DNA of 64,000 nucleotides from Opisthorchis felineus (lineage: Eukaryota; Platyhelminthes; Trematoda; Opisthorchiida; Opisthorchiidae). Made by a program: the position numbers and the translations under genes. The stretch spans positions 82,330 to 146,329 of the forward strand of contig SJOL01002804.1 of NCBI GenBank assembly GCA_004794785.1, given 5' to 3'. Positions 24,129 through 37,600 of this stretch are shown here, piece by piece. Position 1 is the first letter of the stretch. Each line of letters opens with the position of its first letter. The notes below the pieces were generated by a model. The model did no database searches and was not told the DNA's origin. It was given only the letters and a program-made list of their open reading frames with translations.

Positions 24129-24464
24129 ACTTAACGTGACGAAGAAACTAGTTGCGATAAAGCTGAGCCGGTTGTGTACAACTTACACACGAAAACGTCG
24201 ACTACTAACAGAGGAAAAATGCTACAAATGAATTTCTATGTGACCTTTGCGTGGCACATAAGAATGAATAACAATACAACGAGATGATTGTTTGAGTCTC
24301 GCGTTAAACCCACCTTAGTCTTAACACCACTTGATACACAGTGAGGAGTTATTATGACTGAGTTGAAACCCTATCTACGGGCGTGAAAAATCACCTTCAA
24401 ATGGTCACAACGGTAGCATGCACATTTTCACTTCAGATAAATAGAGGTCAACAAAGTGTGGACG
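24129..24464 (-). repeat. Arm 2 of a near-perfect 336-bp inverted repeat
   Basis: This is the reverse-orientation partner of 17174-17509, about 1.5 kb beyond the GCLC stop. On its left, 24043-24128 aligns with 17510-17598 at about 70% and is preceded by an AATA run. The shared TCCACAGAGA and TATTGTTCAATGT blocks show that the older repeat extends beyond the near-identical tract. Confidence 0.95.
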
Positions 24465-25131
24465 CCCGGCAGAGAAACACAACTTTCGCATCCCATGGCA
24501 GTAGGATTTGATTGTTGGCTGTGATTTTCGTACACCTGGTACTTTCCTTCGGCATTTTCACGTATTGCCCAGAAATTCATGTTCACCTCGTGCTATGGAA
24601 AACTCCATATGAGAGAGGAACGCGTGACATGTCGCGGTGCCGTCAGCGGGTCCGTGTGGAATTTTCAGGAGACAGGTTGCTAGTTGAGGATTCCCCATAC
24701 CCTAGCGGCATCGTCATTATATCCCTTTCAGCTCTACCATTCAATTGCATATACAGTCCCGCCATCATGGGAAGGACATGGGGTTTGCAACATTCGCTTC
24801 CAAAGTAAGTTGGCTCTTGATGAATTGTGCTGTCGTAAAATGGCGCACAAAAAAATGACCGCTCACAGTCACTACCATGATGCTACCTGACAACCGAGGT
24901 GGTCAGGGTTTTACCCGCCAAGAGGAGGAGAAATCACTGTCAACTCCGATCAAACCGGATAGTAGCCTGTTCCTGAGGGCTGATGCGTGCAGACAACTTG
25001 GGCGTTCATAGGTTGTGACTAGTGAAGACCTATTCCACTTGTTCATACTAAGCGGCAGACAGTAGTGCTTCTTTAACACGGAAACATCGGAGAGAAGTAT
25101 ACCCCATCCGACATCCCCGCAATTTCTTCAG

Positions 25132-25612
25132 TTGTACCGTAACTTCCGATCTCAAAAGGCTAGTAGTTGGAGACAAGTGTTAGGCAGGTTCGCTGGATAT
25201 CTCTGCGATGATTGCTATCCGAATAAGAGTTCGGGGAAATTGCTGAACTGTAAAACGAGTTCGTCCTCAGAATCGTCGTTGGAAAGTGTAAATATCATGC
25301 GAAAGTTTGACACATTCGGATCCCATGGGGCTTATTGTACGAATGTGCTGAAAATCGCCCAAATGCGTCAACCTACTACTACAAATCGTCGGAAAGACAA
25401 TCGTCTTTTTGAATATCATGTATAAGTTCATTAGGCTCCACTCTCGCCGGCGTTTAACTCACTATGATACTTCTGCTGAAGCACCCTCTCGGCTTAGGGT
25501 CACGCAGAAGCGACGGGCGAAAGGTTACACGTTACACATTCAGCCGGTATGGCACTTAAAATGTGCTCGTTTGACAGTAAAGTTCATGGGACTCTTGGGC
25601 GGCCTGGAGTGA
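25132..25612 (+). other. Possible exon or frame-shifted gene remnant
   Basis: A good acceptor (CGCAATTTCTTCAG, AG at 25130-25131) opens a frame to 25425 with no ATG at its start. The product is basic and Ser-rich (LYRNFRSQKASSWRQVLGRF, then SSSSESSLESVN). A second frame, 25409-25612, overlaps its end in the next phase and is also strongly basic (RLRVTQKRRAKGY). Together they could be one coding region with a frame break, or two exons with a GTATAAG donor near 25418. No family is recognised; it may be chance. Confidence 0.25.
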
Positions 25613-28600
25613 AGTTGGTCAACAAAATCAAACGTTTTGCAAGTAGTAGTATCTTAAGGCGAAAAAAAGAAGTGGGCATCGGAACAGAATCTGCAGGCAA
25701 CCCGGCACAATTCATATAGTTTTCTTAATCAATTCTATTAGCACTGTATAAAGATAGGTATACTTTTGGAATTCACTTTCAAGTACCAACCTTAAGTTGC
25801 AATGTACAACCCATTAGCGCTGTTTTTTCCCGTTTCGCAACCATTCGTTGCTTGAAGTTCTGCAGAACAGGCACCGATGAATGTATGTGGAGATAAGGCT
25901 AGGTTTTCTGATGAATTAACAGCTTATCACATCCATGTTAAGACTGGTACAAACAGTGTGACCCATAGATCAACAGCCAGTGTGGCCCACAAACGTGGAA
26001 ACACTCAATTTTTTCATGCCTTCTGTGCCTGACGGCCTTAGCAGTACCGCTAGCAAAAGGTGTGGCCAAGCACTGCCATGGACTCATCTGGTGCGTATCA
26101 TGTTCAAACTGGGGTAAAAGTGAAGGCCACGTGGGAAACATAAGTTGATGGAAGTTTCGCAGCCAAGTTTTGCGCTGATCGCAGTGGAAAACCCCTGTCG
26201 TGTTTTGGTTACTTTGTTTTCGGAGCTTCAGCTTACGTGCATTTATATCTTTTACAAGTTATTATGATTCCAATCCATAAAAACGCCTTTCTGCCTCAGT
26301 TATAATGTCTTAATATAAAACAAAAGGTGTCTCGACTTGATTTTTGCAATGACATGGAATGTAGGTGATTCCTTGTGAAACTAAGGTAGCCCAGCCTCAG
26401 CGTGTGCAACCCCACGCTTTCACTAAGCGGATTTTTCGAGTCTCAATCTGCACATCCGGCTGGTTGTCCGCACATTCAACGGATGCACGCGAAACCCGCA
26501 CCTCTAGCCCACAATAGAAGACTATGGTTCAGGTGACAACGAGCTGCACGGATAGCGATTCAGACAGGGGAACAGAATCGGCGGCGCTGGTTAGTTGTTT
26601 GGGTTTTCAGGGTGAACAACCCGTAGTAGGTATGGTGTCATCACTCAGTGATAATTGGACTGCGAAAGGATCAGTCGCACACAGTGTTCGTTTGATTCAT
26701 CTGTTTGTGCGCGGCCCCTGAAGAAACTCGATCAGTTGGCATATGAGCCATAATTGGTCCCAAAGTAAAGGCAAAGGCGAAAAAATGTGACAGAACGGAC
26801 ATTCGTGCGTCGTTTCAAGATGGCACTTAGTTTGACACATATCCAGTCGCGATGCATATTCTACGAACTGTTAAGTGTAGACGATGCATGCATTGATTTT
26901 CTGGTCTGTGCGGAGTCTTCATGCGGGATAGGGTGAACATCACTCGCGAACGACGACTGTGGATTTAAGATGTTTGATGACGCGAAATGCAACAACAACC
27001 ATGACATATTAGTTGGCTCGTACAATATAGCAACTCTAATCTAGGCCACCACAATAGGTCTAATCGTTACCGCTATCATACAATCAAGAAATCTCCTGCG
27101 CTCCACCTCGGTGTCTTCTCTCAGCAATTGTTGAGCTGGCTTTTGCCGGAGACAGAGTTGAAGTGGTGTCCCGCTGGTGTATTGTCACCCGACAGCATAT
27201 GGGCAAGTGCCATTTCGCTTGCCTCTCAAATCTCGTATCAGTTTAACTGACATAAGATTTCACGGAAGGTGAAAGTGACTTGGTAAGTACACTGGATATC
27301 GAATAGAACTGTTTTAGGGCTCGGATAGGCGGTAGCGATTGCCTGTATTCTGGGAGGTAATTTGCCTGTCACACCACCCTTTGAAGTTGTTCGGTTCCTT
27401 GAAGCACTGCTCTACTCTATGGTGCGCGTTGTGACTCAGTGAACGGATGAAATAAATTACGGTAAATTTCGTTGGTATACTATGCCGTGCAGGTTTCTGA
27501 TAAGGTCCTCTGAAAGGCACTGTATTATCCTATTTTTGGTGGCAAACATCCACCCACTCTGGCCGAAAATTTCACTAAAGTTTGTCGTTATCACGTACTC
27601 GGTAACGTCTCCAATTACGCTGAGCTCGTGAAGTCCATCAGGAATCTTTGCAACCTCCTGAGAATTACCACGGTCACTCGGGTCTTTTGCATCAACAGTA
27701 CCATTAAATTCCAGACCAAGTCTCTCATTTCTTGACGAGTTACCACGTTCGGGCATGACTTAGCCTTAAGCCTGTCCTGGTGCTGCGCACTGTTCATACG
27801 GAGACGTACGCCAACAGCTACTTCCACACAGTGATTAACACTCTATCACCTCTGCATTCGTCAGAAAAAACATTAAATCTAACTATTCATATGTCTATGT
27901 TGATCAACACATCAGTATAAACAGAACATATATGTTGTGCCATATATAAACAGCATTTAAATGTGGTTAGATGCACGCACATCTTTTACCGTTTGTTCCA
28001 AAGAGTGCAACCTCCCTTCACTTTGCGCCATTACACTCTATGGAGCCCCAGAAATGATCTTCACTTACTTCCGCCACATCTCTTTGGATGAATCGTTTAC
28101 CCGATCCTTCTGATGAGGCTTTGACCCGGCGAGTATGAAGCCTGACACACGAACTTTGTCGTCGTTTATCGAATGTGAGATCCAGTCCCCTGCGGTACGT
28201 GGCATTATCGCAAACCATCTCCACGTTCCGCCTTCGTTGCACGCTAATGTGGTTCTAACAGTGGCCTGGCTTTCAGAAGTCAGCGAGATTTTGAAATGAA
28301 AGTCTACGCAATAAGTAGTGGACGGTGTTCATGTCACGTTAGTGTTCTCCGGCCTATGATCTAAATGTCTTGGCACACTCCACGTGAATTCAGTTGATCA
28401 CCGTGCTGTTTGTATGTCAGAAGAGAGTGCATTCTCAGGATTCCTTCACACCCGTAGTGTGTAACTTGTATGAAGAGTAAAAAACTGCATCTCAGAACCA
28501 TATCCACACAACTATTTTTCTCGATGACCCTTACGATGTTCAGAAGCAGTTGGTGCTAGGCACTTAATGAAGAACTTTTCTCCGTCTAAACAATCGGAGA

Positions 28601-31600
28601 TTCTTTAGAACTAGACTCTCCGTCACTGAAGGAAAGTACCTAGTTTGATAGGAACACAAATCTATTATCTTCGAGCTACCGTCCTTTGCTGTACTTCAAA
28701 CTAGATCTGAAGGACACAGGTTTCGTACTCAAAATTAGGCTGTACATTATTAAAGCTGGGAATAATTTATTGGCGATCTGTCGAAAGTTTGATCCCATAT
28801 GCCCAGCTGATGGATTTGGTGAACACCTCTTTGATTTCGACTGATTTTCTTTTTTTGAAATTGAGTCTCCCTTAGGATTTGTGTTCATTGCAACTGCTTT
28901 CTATGTCTCACGCAATGGCGTGTACAGAAGCACTGGTCACACCTTGTTCAGAATGGTTCTGTATTCAGTGCAGCATCAAGAATGCCATGTAAAACTTATT
29001 GAGGTAAGGCATTCGCGAATGCGTGCATCGCACCATTTCTAGTTAATTCTTGCAGTAGACCATCGTCAAACCCCGGGAATTTACACTAACTGGCTGAAAT
29101 ATATTATCGGCTAACTTGCATAACCGTGGCAGTTGGGAAATGTTTAGACAATATATGCATGACAGTTCAACCCCGCATCTCTATGCACCACTTCGAAAAA
29201 CCCAGTGAACCGTATCCTTAAGTAACGAGTTGTCACGCGCAGCCACACAGTCGTTGGAACAAAGTCATTCGATAGAGGGAGCACTGTTATTAGGTTTCCA
29301 CGTTGAACTTACAATAGAAGACCGCAGGAAGAAACAACTGAATCAGAACTTGAAAGCAGCAAACAATAAAAGAATGTCTGTCAGAAATGTACCTGGCTGT
29401 GGTATGTATAGTAGAGTCTTCCACATCCTATTAAAGCTGACCCGGAATAACACGAAATGCACTACTTTTTTCACCGACACTTCCGCTAAAACACATTTCT
29501 CAACTTTTGTTTGACACATTTAGTCGTCCACTTTGGTGGATATCACCATCTCATTCGAATCGGAGAAAGTTGAACCGCGTTCCAGGTACGTCAATCTCTG
29601 AAACGGGCCAGAAGTAAATCATTCGTAAATCATTGTTAACCCGGAACTCATTTGTACTTAAACAGCTGGCAGGCTAATGCAAAACAGGTTGATTAAGTTA
29701 CGCAAATTTACACACCATTTTCAGAAGGGATTCAACTGAGTCTCCCGTTAAAACCAAATTGGTGTGAAAATGATTGCATTTCACACAGAGGTCATATTCC
29801 CGGGGATAATAATATTCCCGGAGTATTTATCCCAAGGTTGACTACGATTTTTCTTCTTTTGACTACAGTTCAAGTGGGAAAAGCCGGATCCAGAGTCCTT
29901 GATCTGCATGCCCATTATAAACTTCAAAGTGCCAGCCTGTAATCTGCGGATTTTCATTTTTGCCCTTACGTTCAGAAGTTCATTTACTAAGTTACACAGA
30001 GGGAAAAATATTCATCTTGCCTACTGCTCACCCATTTAATTCTTCCATCACAGTGTATGAGCTAAAAACAATCGCGTTATCATTCTAGTTCCAGCGTTTC
30101 ATTGGGTGCACGACGGAAAAGGATTTAGTGCTATATTGCCTTAAATAAGCATAAAGACACTGTCTACCAGCTATTCATCTTATGCTTACAAGTTGGTAGA
30201 CGACACTGGCTGGCATCTGGCTAGTCGAGTCATCATCAGTAGTCGACTAGCTTGATTCAGTCGTGTATTTGTTCTCAGCTAGTCTGTCAGCAGTTTACCT
30301 CGGTGTGAATTCAGCATAAACTACCCTAGAGCAGTCCATATATTACCGTAACACTGTTGCAAAGTATGGACGGCTCGGTTGTGCTGCCTGTTTTTTTATT
30401 TCGTGTTGGTTTGGTAGCCCAGTTGGCGAGCCTGGCGGAAAAAACAACCAGACATCTTACTATTTCGAGATGCATCCTTAATGTGATTGCATGTGTGGAT
30501 CAAGTGTCAGGCATTGTGCGCCTGAACAGGTTTGTTTTCTATACGCGCGATTTTACTTCACATGTGAAAGTGTGACGCGCACAGTTATGTCACGCCGAAT
30601 AACACGAATGCCGCAAATCCATGGCCGATTAGTGGCACGCTTGAAAACCGCGTTTGATCACATGCTCACGAAGTCCATGAATTTGTGTGCTTGTCGTGAT
30701 GCCTTGCTAAAAATCTGAGTTGGTTGGTGTACTTGTTTGTGCTTATGGCTTGTCGACCAAATCACCAGTGGAACACTCGTTTCATCTGCTAACGACTCGT
30801 TATCTAATCCAGCTCTGGGCCTCTGCGTTGCGCTTGCTACGTGATAACTAATTACGTTAAAAATGCTACTGACAGTCGATAATTTTGCTTATTGGGCTGT
30901 TAGCTAATACTGGCTCTATCGTTTCTCAGAGCCAGCTTGTCCACAAATGCCTTCAGTAACTCAGGAATGCACGTGAGCTTCAGTGATTTCTTGACCACTT
31001 AACTTATCTGTTCACTAAAGTGAAGCTGTTTCCAAAATGTAAGTCAATAAATGTTTATTGTTACGTGGAAAACCTAGATCAATAAACTTTTGGCTAAACT
31101 TCCATACTTTTACGGATATCAGCAAGCAAATTTCCAGAAATAGGACCTTGCCACCACACTAAAGGGAGGCATCTAATTGCTTTCCCACCCTTTGCATTCA
31201 AAATTTCACGCGGTTGTTTCTAAAAATTGATGTCCAGCCTTCACACGGGCAACTAAAGTAGTCAGTAAGTTGGAAATACTTCCTTTAGAGGACATGTGCA
31301 ACGACGCAATGATGGTAATTTTGGCAAGATTGATCAACAGACAGACTTATCCCGAACCTGTGAGCGCTGCCACATAGTCTCCATTACAGAGGGTTCGGGT
31401 TTCCTCGCTAAATTCGAATTCGGGCGGTAATACCCCGGAAAAGCCCCCAGGTCAATTCCTTAGCTCAGCACCAAACCTAGACTGACAATGTTACCGCATT
31501 CATGATTTCCAAGCACGAATGGAACGGCCTGTGAACTGCTGTTTTTATTAGAATTTTGTTTTCGATCAGCCGAGTTTATTCATTCGGTTTACCAGTTACC

Positions 31601-34600
31601 AAACTGTGAACAGAGGACAGGAGGAGTTCCTTTCTTGTGTAAACAGTAGGAAGGTAAATAGACAGTCATAATAGTTCGACACATAATGGCCAAACGAAAA
31701 CTCCTTGAAACGTTGAGACTCGGTTAGAGGGCCCCCAAAATGTTTGATTCTATCGTGGATGTCCCTAGAGATCTAGGGTCGTAGAGAATGGAATTTCAAT
31801 TTGTATAACGTAGCTGTTTTCCCCAAAACGTCATTGACAATAAACTTGGAAGAAAATCATCTATGGAGGCCAGATGCCAAGAACATGATGTTCATCACAT
31901 CCTTCTACAAGAATGAAAATTTTGACGACTGGAATATGGGTTTCCAAAGCCATGAAAGTGGACAGACAAACATCACTTGAGATCACCAAGCAATTTAAAT
32001 AGGATTGTCAGAACAAAAAGGGAGCAGAGAAAGTAAAGTGTGTGGTTCAAAACAAAAGCGCACCGGTTTTATCGCTAGTCTAACACTTATTCTTCTGTTT
32101 CTGCTATTCTCATCAAATTTGTTGATTCACCAACCTGTAGTGCATGCACCACTTTCTGACCTTCAGTGCTCAGCCAACATGACAGTTTAATACACTGAGA
32201 TTACTGTCCGCCTCTCTCCATGAATGAGTATGAGATAGTGGTAATAATGGAGGAAATTCTCTCCGTTTTTGAGAACCACGTTTAGGAGTTCGCAGTTTTG
32301 TTCTGCTGCGTTGAAGTCCCCGCAGGCAATTCACGTCAGTGGCGAATAGAGGACTAGTCCACAACAGCATGCTATGGCAGCCATGACGTGAGGTGCGTTA
32401 TCGCATGACAGCCTTGTCCACCTGTCCTCCATGGGGACCATTGGAAACTCCCATCGGGTCAACTTGAGAACTTTATCTATTGAGTTCTATTGATTACACT
32501 GCCTTCTTAACAGAATAAAATTACGACAATTCCTCTACTGCAGTGCAAGGGCTTGTTCTTCCGTTAGACGGCCTAACCTTCCCTTGAGGGGTTGCTAACC
32601 CTATCTTCGTTCAATCCCCAGTCATTAAGCGTAGGTGGTATATTTTATTTCGTATGTCGCCGTCGATTGCATGACCTTCAAACTATTTTCAACGTCTCCG
32701 TAGTGCCTGCAACGTTGGCAGCTTCAAAACATTAATTAAATTTCTCTAAAACCCAGTGGTCCATAGTGTTGCCGTCTAAAGCTGTTTCCTGGCCGAGATA
32801 AATTTCATTCTGTGTCGTGGTAGTTCCTGCTTATGGATTATTTGAGTTGTCTAGCCGGACATTTCGAACGCAGCACTCGGAAAAATTAAGAGAAGCACCA
32901 ACGGAACACGCATTCTGAAGGCAATTTCCAATCCGGATATAATTTTCCCACTACAAGAATAAATTCTCAGGCTGGGGTATATTTCACACAGATTAAACTG
33001 TGTAGTGACCTATGATTTCGCTTCCTCATATTCTCATGAGCACAAGGTACTATGAAATAGGTGCCCTGTATTTCTAAGTCAAACTTGGTCAGAACACTCG
33101 TAGCACACAAACAGAGAACTTTGTTTGTAATATGCTACAATAGTTAGATGTAACGCAACAGGACCACAATAAACACCTGGATAAGATCTTACATAAAGTA
33201 CCATTTCGAGTATTGATCAAATTCAGGCATATAAATGTGACTGCAAGCGCCCTCAAGGTAAGGGTTTTGTTAATGATTCGCCATGAAGGATAAGAAGTGT
33301 ATCGTCTTGTGATAAAACAACATACCAACGATCGAACTCCTCTCTATCCGGAGGAAAACAGCAGCACAACATTCAGAATAACTCGAATGCCAAGAACTCA
33401 CTTCAACACATGAATGGACAGTCTGAGATGAATTACACATGACTGTAATGGAACCATTCTGGCTACACGCCTCGTGATTTTCGCAGTAGAAATGAGAAGT
33501 CTAGCTGTGCTTTGATATGGTGAGTTATGCCAGCTTTTAACAAGTTTAAAAATACAGTTGGAACAGACATGCTTTCAATACCTTTCACTACCGAAAGCTT
33601 CTTTTCTAAGTGGAATCGCAATCAGGAAGTGCGCTTTAAATCGCAGTCAGATAGTCCAAGACAGAATTCAAGCTTGAGTTTCGCCGTGTAGATCAAAGTG
33701 AACTTGGGCGAAACAAACGAGGACCACTGTGTTCTGTATGACTAAAACCACATTCAAATTCACAAACTATGGTGGCAAATAACGAAAAGAACTGGACTTC
33801 AAAAAAAGCAAAATTGTTAGGTTAACACAGAATGACATATCTCTGCCAAAAGATATATGATCACCATCTACTGACCACATCTTCCTACATTCAGGCATCC
33901 TGATGAACTGATGTCCGAAAATGTATTCCGATTCCCCTTGAAATGACTGATAGGATAATTTATTTTCTATTCCTTGGAATTCTCAGCAGGACAAGCCGGA
34001 GTATCTGAACTGTTTACAGTACGATCGACACAATTGAGTGAAAAAATTCCAAAGAAAACACCTTAACTCAAAAATCATGCGAAAACTATCGGCTGTGTTG
34101 TCCGCTACTAATAACGACAATAACTTAAGTTCGCTTCTCCCACTTATATGATATGCCTGTGCCGGTCAGTCAAACCGAACTAGACTGATTTGCATTCCAA
34201 CCACACATCAGGGCATTAGGGAAGCGGAAGATTAATTGTGGCGCAACAGAAATGAGCGGAACATTATGTGATCGACCAGATTTATTCCAAATGAAAAAGA
34301 GAATTCATGCTAGATAATGCTGCAGACTTTTCCAAAAATGGGGAAAACAACAACTTACGGCATGAAGCCCATTGCCGGCGTAGTAGTCCAGATCTTTCGG
34401 GTTACTTCGCTCACGGCATTTGTCATCCAACAAAGAGGAGAAACATGGGTGTTACGCAAAAACACAATGTTATTCTGGACCTTGAACCTTGATATTCGTT
34501 ATCGAAATCTAGGTGATAATATGGGGTATCTGGTGCTATTTGTGATCGCATGAGAGTGTACTCAGCTTCGATCAGCTTATGAAGCAGAGGGTCACAGATT

Positions 34601-37600
34601 TGTCATCAAGTGCTATACATGTTGGTACAGCTGATACAAGCATGCACTTGGAATCACATTTCCGCGCTACTTTCCCCTCAATTACTGCTCACCCACTTAC
34701 ATACAGACACAATGTAAGATAGGAAATTTATTTGTTAAATCCGCACTCTTATGTTCGTCTCGTCGAACGCCTATGAAGAAAAAACATGTGAACAGAAGGT
34801 AATGTGTGATTCGCTCATCGTTTTGCCCACAAATTACTAAGCCGAGTTACATATGGAAGAGTTAGCCTGATAGACAAGAGGTGTCATAAGACACCTTTAC
34901 TCTCACCTCAGAATAAACCTGACAGCACAGGTAGAACGTGCAATTGCACAACCTGAATACACAGAAGGAGTGCGTCATGTTTCTTGAATGTCATCGTCAG
35001 TGGACGGTGGAAGTACTGCATTGCAACGGACGGAAAACGGAAAAGTGCTGGTGTGATAAAAGAGAGCATTTCAAGTTGTAGGTGAAGAATAGTATAGGGT
35101 TGTGTGTGAATACCTGCGTGAGAATATTCCCTGTGTGATTTTAGCCGCCACAGCGTAAAAAGCAGGAGATAGATAACTTAGCATTTTTCAAACTAAGGGA
35201 ATCTGGACTGTAGCTGTTAATCCACTATGCATGTGAGAAGCGACAAACCAGTAGCAAATAGCGGCTTCTAGTAGTCTCATTTTACGGTGGTAAGTAATGG
35301 TCATATAGGAGTTGTGTTATTATCATGGTGTCCAAAACCAACAAGACCTAACGCTCAGTAGGCCGACTGCAACGTGACATTGTTCGGTGCAAGTATGCTA
35401 AGGTGGCCTGACATTCGAGACAGAACCGACTGGACTGTTCCAGGTCCCAAATTAAACGGCAAACAGCCTGGGTTTATGAGACCTCTATCGAATGTAAAAA
35501 CCTGGTAGAAGAGACTCTGAATCCTACTTGAGCTTTCTCAACATAACTCAGTCGATTATTTGAGTAAACAGTCATGAGCACAGCGGTAGGTCCGTCTCAC
35601 TTTATGATGTCTCAGATTTGGTAAAATTAGAAAGTTTCATGAGAAAGTCATCCAAACTTACTTCCTCCTCTGCACTGACTTCATCGAAATACCACTTAGT
35701 TCATGGTTACCTGAGTGGAGTAGCATATTGGTGTCTTGAACAAACAGTCGTTCGTTTAATCCATTTTCGTGGTGAACACCTGAAGACAGGAGTCTGAATG
35801 CAAACGAGAGTGGACAGCTGCTAGTATATCCAACCCAATCATTAGCATGATTTTTCGGGTCAATAACTGAGCAAATTTCTTGACAAATACCCATCCTCAT
35901 TCACTGGATGTACTTGGATTGTTAGAGTTTTCGTAGTGTCAGTGTATCGACACGGAGGCTGAAATTCGTCTGCATCCTACATCCGTAAAAATAAACTGCC
36001 GTACTTAAAGAATGCTTGCCAGAAGGAAATCACTCATAAGGTTACGGAAGACCCTTCGGCAGAGTTTCAACAATTTTATGAGTAGTTTCTTTCAAGGAAA
36101 TATACTTCGACGTCTCGGATATCGTATTGGTTGAAACGTTAGATGGTCTTCCTGCAACGCAGTCAATTGAGGAAGGCCATAAAAGACGAGACTTTTAGTT
36201 AGGATGAATTAAGATGATCCTCCGATTACTACCATATTGGTGTGTAAACGGGTGTAGTTCGCGAATCACTGCCTAGGATTCACACTGGTCTACATTGTGT
36301 AGTGCGCTTCATGTCAGTCTGGTACTGGTTTGTCTGCAAACGGTTGATACTGATGAAACTAAAATGTGGGAGTAACGAAAACAATTATCCAGTGCACATA
36401 CAAAAATAGAAGTGGTGGTTACGTAATCACCGAGCTGACAACGTTTTATCACAGTGCTTGTTCCGTTTGGACTTCACATATAAAATGCGGTTGTTTGGAA
36501 TGTTGTTTTTGCTCTGGTTGAATTATTTGCACGGAATTTCGATGCAGAATATTCCTGGAAAATGATGTAATAACTGCTCACCAAAATGTGTACCTGTTCA
36601 CGCATCACTATCACAGAGGGCTGCGGAACGTGCAACTGCGCATCTCTTTTATCACATCAGAAAAATTTTCCTTACTTCCAAACTGTTCGTGCATAGTACT
36701 CGCGAGCCATCGAGTAGAAAATACATGGAACTACTGTTATCAGTTTTGTGAATAAAATCCAAGACATTTCAAAGGTGTAGGGTGATGAGCGACGTGTAAA
36801 AAACAACTGACATTCATCTATTAATTCAAAGTATCGCTTAGTTCTATTTACTTCCTAAAGTTATTGAATAAGTGTGCCAAATGGAAGAATATGTTGATCT
36901 GTGTCAATATCAACACAAATTTAGAAGGACACGATTTTCTTTCGCGGGATTCATGGCTTGAATTGCGTGACCCGAACATCTACCTCAGTGATGCGAGAAG
37001 TTTTGTGAAGACCACCGTCTTACCATAAAGCATACTGTGGGTTTCAATTACTCTTGTAGCTCTTTTCCCATAAACTCAAACATTGCTCAAAGAAATCCAA
37101 TGAAATCTTAATAAGTCGACATATAAAAGCTTGTTAGGATCTTATCGACAAGAAATTTTATGATCCCTTGAAATATCCGCATCATCTACCAAACTGTATT
37201 CCAAAGTGTCCCTAAGTAGCACGGCATACTTTTGCACACCAGAGCCTCATTTGAATGCTCTATTTGTATGAGCCTCAATTCTGTGCACATTTTTGTTTAC
37301 AGACCTGCATTAATTTGTACTCATTCCCAGAACAGTCACCTGAAGGTTTTCCGGCAGTGACACACAAAGTCAACATCTTATCTTGTCTTTTCTTATGTTC
37401 CCTCATTACAGCTTGTTAGTAAGGACGTACTACAGTCACGCGATACCGATCGCTCCGTCACCTTAGAACTTAAAGTAGATTAGGGAACCAAGGTTCGGCA
37501 AATCCTGTTTCTAGCTGACAAACGGAACGAATCGGCTTTTCACGCTGTTGAAGTATGTGTGGTTTGTGAAGTGTTCCTCCACCAGCTTGGTCAAGCTCTG

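Noticed and set aside
30357..30718. Overlapping plus frames ending in ACRDALLKI, considered as a decayed family member
   Set aside because: Only the last few residues resemble the family's C-terminal motif and the core is absent.
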